From the NCBI RefSeq assembly GCF_001421535.1, contig NZ_LMKN01000001.1, forward strand, positions 1,150,266 to 1,214,265: a DNA stretch of 64,000 nucleotides. The letters are read 5' to 3'. The notes under the pieces are model-generated. The model was given only the letters and a program-made list of their open reading frames with translations. It did not search any database and had not been told where the DNA came from. Within the stretch, counting starts at the first letter, position 1. The number at the start of each line of letters is the position of its first letter. Position numbers and translations under genes: made by a program. Positions 58,814-64,000 of this stretch are shown here, piece after piece. The stretch comes from Sphingomonas sp. Leaf20. Lineage in GTDB: Bacteria > Pseudomonadota > Alphaproteobacteria > Sphingomonadales > Sphingomonadaceae.

Positions 58814-59010
58814 CGCGGCGCCATCGCCTCGGTCGCGGCGGCGGCGGTGGCATAGGCCTCCTGCCCCGTGACGCTCCAGTAGCGCAGGTCCTCGAGCGCG
58901 ATCCGGTGGCCGGTGACCGCGCACACGACATGGTCGCCCGGGTTCAGCACGCGGAACCCGTTGGCCATATAATGCAGCCGCGCGACGCGGTCGGTGTTGG
59001 ACATCAGCAT
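58810..59010 (-). CDS. DUF2093 domain protein
   Basis: A 66-aa protein recognised by the DUF2093 pattern: ARLHYMANGFRVLNPGDHVV, CAVTGHRIALEDLRYWSVTG. ATG 59010 follows AAGGAA at 8-bp spacing. In alphaproteobacteria this short protein is usually found next to xseA, as here (17 bp downstream of it). It has a single Cys and no signal peptide. Function unknown. It is coupled to the M23 gene by an ATGA overlap. Confidence 0.9.
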   Translation of the reverse strand: MLMSNTDRVARLHYMANGFRVLNPGDHVVCAVTGHRIALEDLRYWSVTGQEAYATAAAATEAMAPR

Positions 59011-59027
59011 GATCGGACTTCCTTCTC

Positions 59028-60491
59028 TTACAGGTCGTGAAACAGCGTCGGCTGTGCAGGCGGGCGCACCGCCGCGGGTCGCCCGCGCGGCGCATCGGCG
59101 GGTCTGGCCGGCGCGGGCACGCGCGGCGACGCGCTGCCGTCATCGACCAGCGCCTCGACCACGCCGTCGCGGAAGTGCAGCGCGAGCGCCCCCGCCACGC
59201 GCGTGGCCCCCGCCGACGACAGCGTCGCACCGCCGTCGCGCGCGGTCACCCGCGCATAGCCGCGGTCGAGGATCGCATCGGGGTTGAGCGACTGGACCAG
59301 CCGCCACGTCGCGTCGAGCCGCGCGCGCGCACCCTCGAGCTTGCGCTCGAGCGTCGCCGGGCGCAGCGCCGCCCCCGACCGGTCGAGGCTCCCGCGCGCG
59401 ATCGTCAGCCGGCGTTCGAGCCCGCGGTCGAGCCTTTGCCCGAAATCGTCCGCGCGCTGCCGCTGCGGCCCGAGCAATTGGTCGCGCTTGGGCAGATGTC
59501 GCGCCAGCGCCGCGAGCTGTTCGCGCCCGCGCTCGACATAGCGCCGCGCGCACCGCTCGGTCCGGTTGCGATGGCTGTCAACCGTCAGCCTGAGGTCGGC
59601 GAGCACCGGCACCGCGATCTCGGCCGCCGCGGTCGGCGTCGGCGCGCGCAGGTCGGCGGCATAGTCGCACAAGGTCGTGTCGGTCTCGTGCCCGACCGCG
59701 GAGATGATCGGGATCGAGCAGGCGGCGACCGCGCGGACGACGACCTCCTCGTTGAACGACCAGAGATCCTCGACCGACCCGCCGCCGCGCGCGACGATCA
59801 CCAGGTCGGGGCGCGGCACCGGCCCGCCGGGCGCGATCGCATCGAACCCGCGCACCGCCGCGGCGATCTCGGCGGCCGATCCCTCGCCCTGGACCTTGAC
59901 CGGCCAGACGACGACATGCGTCGGGCAGCGATCCTCGAGCCGGTGGAGGATGTCGCGGATCACCGCGCCCGTTCCCGACGTGACCACGCCGATCACCTGC
60001 GGCATGAACGGCAGCGGCTTCTTGGCGGCGGCGTCGAACAGCCCCTCGCCCGCCAGCTTCGCCTTCAATTTCTCGAGCAGCGCCATCAGCGCGCCCGCGC
60101 CCGCCAGCTCCATCCGGTCGATCACGATCTGGTATTTCGACCGCCCGGGATAGGTCGTCAGCTTGCCCGTCGCGATCACCTCGACGCCGTCCTGCGGCAC
60201 GAACGCGAGCCGCGCCGCGCTCCCCTTCCAGATCACGCCGTCGATCACCGCCTGGTCGTCCTTCAGCGCCATGTAGCAATGCCCCGACGCGACGCGCTTC
60301 CATCCCGAAATCTCGCCGCGCAGCCGGACATGGCCGAATTCGCCCTCGACCATCCGCTTCAGCTTGAACGCGAGTTCGCCGACCGACATGGCGAGTGCGT
60401 TGTCGCCGGCGACCGGCTCGGCTACCAGCCGCCCCATATCGCTCGCCAGCATGTCGCTGGACACGACGTCATCGGAAAAGGGATCGGGCAT
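59028..60491 (-). CDS. xseA: Exodeoxyribonuclease VII large subunit
   Basis: A 487-aa nuclease subunit that degrades single-stranded DNA. The N-terminal OB-fold is [40 protein letters not shown]. The catalytic core follows: [40 protein letters not shown] and [20 protein letters not shown]. The C-terminal coiled-coil and Ala/Pro-rich tail ends LFHDL. Start ATG 60491 shares its bases with the divergent purD start (CATG). AGGA at 5-bp spacing precedes it. xseB is not nearby. Confidence 0.95.
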   Translation of the reverse strand: MPDPFSDDVVSSDMLASDMGRLVAEPVAGDNALAMSVGELAFKLKRMVEGEFGHVRLRGEISGWKRVASGHCYMALKDDQAVIDGVIWKGSAARLAFVPQDGVEVIATGKLTTYPGRSKYQIVIDRMELAGAGALMALLEKLKAKLAGEGLFDAAAKKPLPFMPQVIGVVTSGTGAVIRDILHRLEDRCPTHVVVWPVKVQGEGSAAEIAAAVRGFDAIAPGGPVPRPDLVIVARGGGSVEDLWSFNEEVVVRAVAACSIPIISAVGHETDTTLCDYAADLRAPTPTAAAEIAVPVLADLRLTVDSHRNRTERCARRYVERGREQLAALARHLPKRDQLLGPQRQRADDFGQRLDRGLERRLTIARGSLDRSGAALRPATLERKLEGARARLDATWRLVQSLNPDAILDRGYARVTARDGGATLSSAGATRVAGALALHFRDGVVEALVDDGSASPRVPAPARPADAPRGRPAAVRPPAQPTLFHDL

Positions 60492-61761
60492 GAACGTCCT
60501 GCTGTTGGGCTCGGGGGGCCGCGAACATGCGCTCGCGTGGAAGCTGGTGCAATCGGCCAGCTTTTCTCCAGGCCTCGATACGCTCTATGCCGCGCCGGGC
60601 AACCCCGGCATCGCCAGCCTTGCGACGCTCGTGCGTCTCGATGCGACGGATCACGCGTCCGTCGTCGCGTTCGTCCGCGACAAAGCGATCGGCCTCGTCG
60701 TGATCGGCCCCGAGGCACCGCTCGTCGACGGCCTCGCCGACAGCCTTCGCGCCGCCGCCATCCCCGTCTTCGGGCCGTCAAAGGCCGCCGCCCAGCTCGA
60801 AGGGTCGAAGGGCTTCACCAAGGATCTGTGCGCGCGCGCCGGCATTCCGACCGCGGGCTATGTCCGCGTGTCGACCCGCGCCGACGCCGACGTCGCGCTC
60901 ACGCGCACCTTCTCGCTGCCCGTGGTGATCAAGGCCGACGGGCTCGCCGCGGGCAAGGGCGTCGTCATCGCCTTCACCCGCGCCGAGGCCGATGCCGCGC
61001 TCGACGCGCTGTTCGCGGACGGTGAGGCCGAGGCGGTGATCGAGGAATTCCTCGAGGGCGAGGAGGCGAGCCTCTTCGTCCTCACCGACGGCACCACGCT
61101 GATGCCGTTCGGCTCGGCGCAGGATCACAAGCGCGTCGGCGAGGGCGATACCGGCCCCAACACCGGCGGCATGGGCGCGTACAGCCCCGCCCCCGTGCTC
61201 ACCGCCGACCTCGAACAGCGCGCGCTCGACGAGATCGTCGCGCCCACCGTCGCGGCGATGGCGGCGGACGGGATCCCGTTCAGCGGCGTCCTCTATGCCG
61301 GCCTCATGCTCACCGCGCAGGGCCCCAAGCTGATCGAATATAACGCCCGCTTCGGTGATCCCGAGACGCAGGTGCTGATGATGCGGTTCGAGGGCGACCT
61401 GATCGCGACGATGCTCGCGGTGGCAGAAGGCCGGCTCGCCGATCTGCCGCCTGCGCGCTTCAGCGACGCCACCGCGCTGACCGTCGTGATGGCGGCCGAG
61501 GGCTATCCCGGCACGCCCAAGGCGGGCGGCGCGATCATCGGCCTCGATTCGGCGCGCGCGGCAGGCGGCACCGTCTTCCACGCCGGCACCCGGCTCGAGG
61601 ATGGCGGCCTCGTCGCCGCGGGCGGCCGCGTCCTCGCGGTCACCGCCACCGGCGACGACCTCGCCTCCGCCCAGACCAACGCCTACCGCGCGGTCGAGGC
61701 GATCGATTTCGCAGAAGGCTTCTACCGCCGCGACATAGGCTGGCGCGAACTCACGCGGTAA
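60490..61761 (+). CDS. purD: Phosphoribosylamine-glycine ligase
   Basis: A 423-aa GAR synthetase of purine synthesis. The N terminus is [19 protein letters not shown]. The ATP-grasp core includes [60 protein letters not shown], the [20 protein letters not shown] signature and [27 protein letters not shown]-type Shine-Dalgarno (AAGGGA) lies 6 bp upstream of ATG 60490. That site and all upstream control sequence lie in xseA coding DNA. Confidence 0.97.
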   Translation: MNVLLLGSGGREHALAWKLVQSASFSPGLDTLYAAPGNPGIASLATLVRLDATDHASVVAFVRDKAIGLVVIGPEAPLVDGLADSLRAAAIPVFGPSKAAAQLEGSKGFTKDLCARAGIPTAGYVRVSTRADADVALTRTFSLPVVIKADGLAAGKGVVIAFTRAEADAALDALFADGEAEAVIEEFLEGEEASLFVLTDGTTLMPFGSAQDHKRVGEGDTGPNTGGMGAYSPAPVLTADLEQRALDEIVAPTVAAMAADGIPFSGVLYAGLMLTAQGPKLIEYNARFGDPETQVLMMRFEGDLIATMLAVAEGRLADLPPARFSDATALTVVMAAEGYPGTPKAGGAIIGLDSARAAGGTVFHAGTRLEDGGLVAAGGRVLAVTATGDDLASAQTNAYRAVEAIDFAEGFYRRDIGWRELTR

Positions 61762-61768
61762 CAGAAAA

Positions 61769-61803
61769 GCCCCTCCCCTTCAGGGGAGGGGTTGGGGGTG
61801 GGG
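61769..61803. repeat. Palindrome after purD (family E-like)
   Basis: GCCCCTCCCCTTCAGGGGAG is a near-perfect hairpin (CCCCTCCCC-TTCA-GGGGAGGGG) followed by GTTGGGGGTGGGG. It lies 8 bp after purD. The hairpin has no T-run. The GGGGTTGGGGGTGGGGC tail resembles the centre of the element near bioB. Confidence 0.75.
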
Positions 61804-61890
61804 CGCATCCCCAACCGCACCACCAGCGATAGCGCCGAGAACCGCGCAATAAGTCTCGCCCACCCCGATCCACCCCGCTACTACAGGCAA

Positions 61891-62715
61891 ATGAACGAAA
61901 CTTCCGCGACGTCCGCCTCGGGCGAAAGCCTGCTCCCCGACGGCATCACCACGCTGACGACGATCCATTTCGCGATCATCGCGGTGCTCGCGCTCTTCGT
62001 GATCGCGGGGCTGCTCTGGGGCATCAAGGCCAAGCGCAGCCGCGTAAAGGCCTCGCGCGACGTCATCGCCAACGCACGCGAAGCCGGCGTCGAGCCCGAA
62101 CCCGCGCCCGAGCCAACCGCCGACAGCCCCGCGACGCCGCCCCCCGCCGCCGCCGCCCGCGAGACGCCCCCCGCGCCGACGCCAGCCCCGAAACCGACCC
62201 CGGCACCCAGCCAGTCGCAGGTCCAGACCGCGCCCACCCCGGTCGCGGCACCGGTCGCCCCTCCGGCCCCGATCCCGGCCCCGATCCCGGTTGCGCCCGC
62301 ACCGCCGCCGATCGCCGACGCCCCCGCGCCGGGTCTCGCACCCGCGCCGCTGTCCGACGAGCCGATCGCCGCCGCCAGCTTCGACGCCAACCCCGCCGCC
62401 GAAGCCGTCACCCCGACCGAGACGCCAGCGCCAGCGCCAGCCCCGGCACCTGCGCCGACGCCAGCAGTCGACCACGCCGCCGCCCCCGTCACGCTGCTGA
62501 AAGGCCTCGGCCCCAAGGTCGCGACCCGCCTCGCCGAGCTGGGCGTCACCACCGTCGGCGACATGGCCGCGCTGTCCGAAACCGAAGCGCAGAACATCGA
62601 CGCGCAGCTCGGCGCCTTCACCGGCCGCATGGGCCGCGACCGGTGGATCGAACAATCCCGCCTCCTCGCCGCCGGCGACAAGCCCGGCTTCGAAGCGGTC
62701 TTCGGCAAACTCTGA
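61891..62715 (+). CDS. Membrane-anchored protein with helix-hairpin-helix-like C-terminal domain
   Basis: A 274-aa protein. An N-terminal transmembrane helix (FAIIAVLALFVIAGLLWGIK, residues about 27-46) is followed by a basic stretch, then a Pro/Ala-rich linker of about 140 residues. A C-terminal HhH domain begins VTLLKGLGPKVATRLAELGV and continues MAALSETEAQNIDAQLGAFT, MGRDRWIEQSRLLAAGD. This domain is found at the end of some NADH dehydrogenase and ribosomal L21-associated proteins and in COG3743 predicted DNA-binding proteins. The long linker would let the domain reach the nucleoid. Start ATG 61891 is preferred over a longer frame. Confidence 0.8.
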   Translation: MNETSATSASGESLLPDGITTLTTIHFAIIAVLALFVIAGLLWGIKAKRSRVKASRDVIANAREAGVEPEPAPEPTADSPATPPPAAAARETPPAPTPAPKPTPAPSQSQVQTAPTPVAAPVAPPAPIPAPIPVAPAPPPIADAPAPGLAPAPLSDEPIAAASFDANPAAEAVTPTETPAPAPAPAPAPTPAVDHAAAPVTLLKGLGPKVATRLAELGVTTVGDMAALSETEAQNIDAQLGAFTGRMGRDRWIEQSRLLAAGDKPGFEAVFGKL

Positions 62716-62730
62716 CGCACGGGCCGCGCG

Positions 62731-63069
62731 TCAGGGTTTTGCATTGCGATTGGCTGGATTTGGTGGTTGGCTGCCGTTCGTCGTTGGCAGGCTCCGAGCA
62801 ATCTCGGCTGGAAGCCATCGCCGGTTCTCGTCGGTTACAAACTTTTCAAGCTGCTTCATATCGACACCGTAGCGCCTGCAAAAGCCGATGATCTCCCACA
62901 AGTCCTCGTAGGTCGGTATGCGGGTTAGCGCGATGAACAAATCTCTCGCGACGCCATTGTAGCCGCTAACGAAAGGCATCCTGTCGAGCCACTCGAAAAA
63001 GGCGCGTTCATCCAACTGGCTGTAGTAACGCACGCTGGTAGCGACGATCTGTAAATTGTGCTCGGCCAT
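62731..63069 (-). CDS. Hypothetical protein (lower-GC region)
   Basis: A 112-aa soluble protein starting MAEHNLQIVATSVRYYSQLD. The aromatic and acidic content (ERAFFEWLDRMPFVSGYNGV, RIPTYEDLWEIIGFCRRYGV, DMKQLEKFVTDENRRWLPAE) suggests an all-helical fold. I recognise no family. ATG 63069 is used because the upstream frame is Pro/Ser-rich and probably non-coding. It is convergent with the HhH gene. Confidence 0.6.
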   Translation of the reverse strand: MAEHNLQIVATSVRYYSQLDERAFFEWLDRMPFVSGYNGVARDLFIALTRIPTYEDLWEIIGFCRRYGVDMKQLEKFVTDENRRWLPAEIARSLPTTNGSQPPNPANRNAKP

Positions 63070-63130
63070 GCCGAAGATTGGCACTGCTCGGCGCGTCGAG
63101 CAATGTCCGCTTTTGGTGGAAAGCGGTCGT

Positions 63131-63778
63131 TCAGTTAATAGCGACGACCCGGTAGACGGGACGACACTCTCCTGCGACACGTTTACCCTCAAGTGCGGGG
63201 AAGGCGGTCTCGGCAAAGTTCGCTACGTGCTCCCATTTGGGAAGCACAAGGGCTGTCACGTTCGCTCGACCGCCATGACGATCAGTCGCGACGACGGTCA
63301 GCACGGCTGTGCCCCAAAGTGTGTCCAGCTCAATTGCTGGTATCTGCACGCCGGGGCGCGTCGCAACTAACAGGGCGTCTTGGCCCAGTCGTTGAGCTTC
63401 GCGATATTTGTCGAGATCCACGATCTGCTCGCCAGCCTCGGTGAAGGAAAACCGTCCAGCGCTCGTTCCGTCAGCCAACACCTCGACCCTAACTGGAAAT
63501 TCGATGTGCTTCGGGAGCGGCAAAGAATTAAATGTTAGACTTGCAGGCGAGCCGCTAACTTTCTTTGGGTCGTTGCTCCAAACGATAGTAAGGTCCTGCG
63601 TCCACACCGTCAGACGCGAGGCGACTTGACGATTAGCCTTGTCCGTTTCTATCTGGGCAAATCCGCCAAGGCCATCTTGGCCGCTTGACCAAGTCTGGTT
63701 GCAAAACAAGGTGTTAGAGGGCGTCGCGGTCGTCTGCGGCAGGGCCGCGATCATCAAAAATACCGTTTCTATGAGCAT
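63131..63778 (-). CDS. Hypothetical exported protein
   Basis: A 215-aa protein starting MLIETVFLMIAALPQTTATP, a plausible signal peptide. The body is beta-rich (FAQIETDKANRQVASRLTVW, LPLPKHIEFPVRVEVLADGT, SAGRFSFTEAGEQIVDLDKY) with TLFCNQTWSSG and GKRVAGECRPVYRVVAIN carrying two Cys. I do not recognise a family. GTG 63805 would add nine residues and place acidic residues ahead of the signal, so ATG 63778 is preferred. It is in the visibly lower-GC right end. Confidence 0.65.
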   Translation of the reverse strand: MLIETVFLMIAALPQTTATPSNTLFCNQTWSSGQDGLGGFAQIETDKANRQVASRLTVWTQDLTIVWSNDPKKVSGSPASLTFNSLPLPKHIEFPVRVEVLADGTSAGRFSFTEAGEQIVDLDKYREAQRLGQDALLVATRPGVQIPAIELDTLWGTAVLTVVATDRHGGRANVTALVLPKWEHVANFAETAFPALEGKRVAGECRPVYRVVAIN

Positions 63779-63887
63779 AGCCGTTCTCGCTTCATAATCG
63801 GCCACAGCCTCATCGCGTCATCACCACCACGTCAACTGAATGTCTGCAATTGGGCGTTAAGCGATATGACCGCCGCTAGCGCTACGA

Positions 63888-64000
63888 CTAAAATGGAGCG
63901 GGCGGCTTATACGTCATCGATACGCGTTGAATATCACCATCGATCCCTAGAACTACCTCGATTTCCCAGTAGCTTTTTCCGAGCCCGTCAGGTGCGTAGG
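63888..64000 (-). CDS. C-terminal fragment of an unknown protein (cut by window edge)
   Basis: The last 36 codons and the TAG stop of a minus-strand frame read YAPDGLGKSYWEIEVVLGID then GDIQRVSMTYKPPAPF. The ending resembles short beta-strand C termini of small lipoproteins, but only the tail is visible. The stop lies about 110 bp upstream of the exported hypothetical protein's start. No other frame is open here. Confidence 0.5.
   Translation of the reverse strand, partial: YAPDGLGKSYWEIEVVLGIDGDIQRVSMTYKPPAPF

Noticed and set aside
62716..64000. Prophage or integrative element at the right edge
   Set aside because: No integrase, phage structural gene, tRNA or attachment-like repeat is visible in the sequence available.

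Overview
This is a GC-rich chromosomal segment of an alphaproteobacterium, almost certainly Sphingomonadales (Sphingomonas or a close relative). The basis is the high GC content, three large TonB-dependent receptors, the gene order of the cytochrome c oxidase cluster (ctaC-ctaD, ctaB-coxF-ctaG-ctaE-DUF983-SURF1-thrC), DUF2093 next to xseA, and a heavy load of short palindromic repeats whose reading frames give the PAFAGVT and PQRTLGS type peptides often seen in sphingomonads. No rRNA, tRNA, CRISPR, phage or transposase gene was seen. Everything rests on reading the sequence; no database search was run.

Layout. 0-3.5 kb: a lipoprotein fragment, a nitronate monooxygenase-like flavoenzyme, and lysC divergent from ubiG. 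3.6-9.2 kb: an envelope glycosylation block (a GT-C membrane protein, two GT4 glycosyltransferases, a DUF2141 protein and a polytopic membrane protein). 9.1-13.1 kb: an AI-2E family permease, then pyrE-pdxJ-acpS-lepB read leftward. 13.4-23.4 kb: the aa3-type cytochrome oxidase structural and assembly genes, including a 47-codon coxF-like gene, with an L,D-transpeptidase, thrC and a methyltransferase. 23.5-28.8 kb: a zincin-ccmA-ccmB set, phhB, an SDR enzyme and an osmoprotectant ABC importer with fused permease and binding protein. 28.9-34.1 kb: a TonB-dependent receptor with a glycine-rich tract and an MscS-family channel.

34.2-45.4 kb is the most coherent block. It is a leftward propionyl-CoA to succinyl-CoA operon: pccB, three small coupled genes of unknown function, the epimerase, an enoyl-CoA hydratase-like gene, methylmalonyl-CoA mutase, biotin synthase, a DUF1311/LprI-like gene and pccA. 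It diverges from a ScfR/RamB-type regulator. A GTTTGCAAAC palindrome and a near copy lie between the regulator and pccB. Palindromic elements (REPIN-like) have entered this operon in frame, inside pccA and between the mutase gene and bioB.

45.7-54.4 kb: a hot-dog thioesterase, clpB behind a sigma-32-like promoter, a TonB-dependent receptor sharing a bidirectional terminator with clpB, a small secreted protein and a TPR-sulfotransferase. 54.4-64 kb: an Oar-like TonB-dependent receptor, an M23 peptidase, a DUF2093 protein, xseA and purD sharing one CATG for their opposed start codons, a membrane-anchored helix-hairpin-helix protein, and a visibly lower-GC right edge carrying genes I do not recognise.
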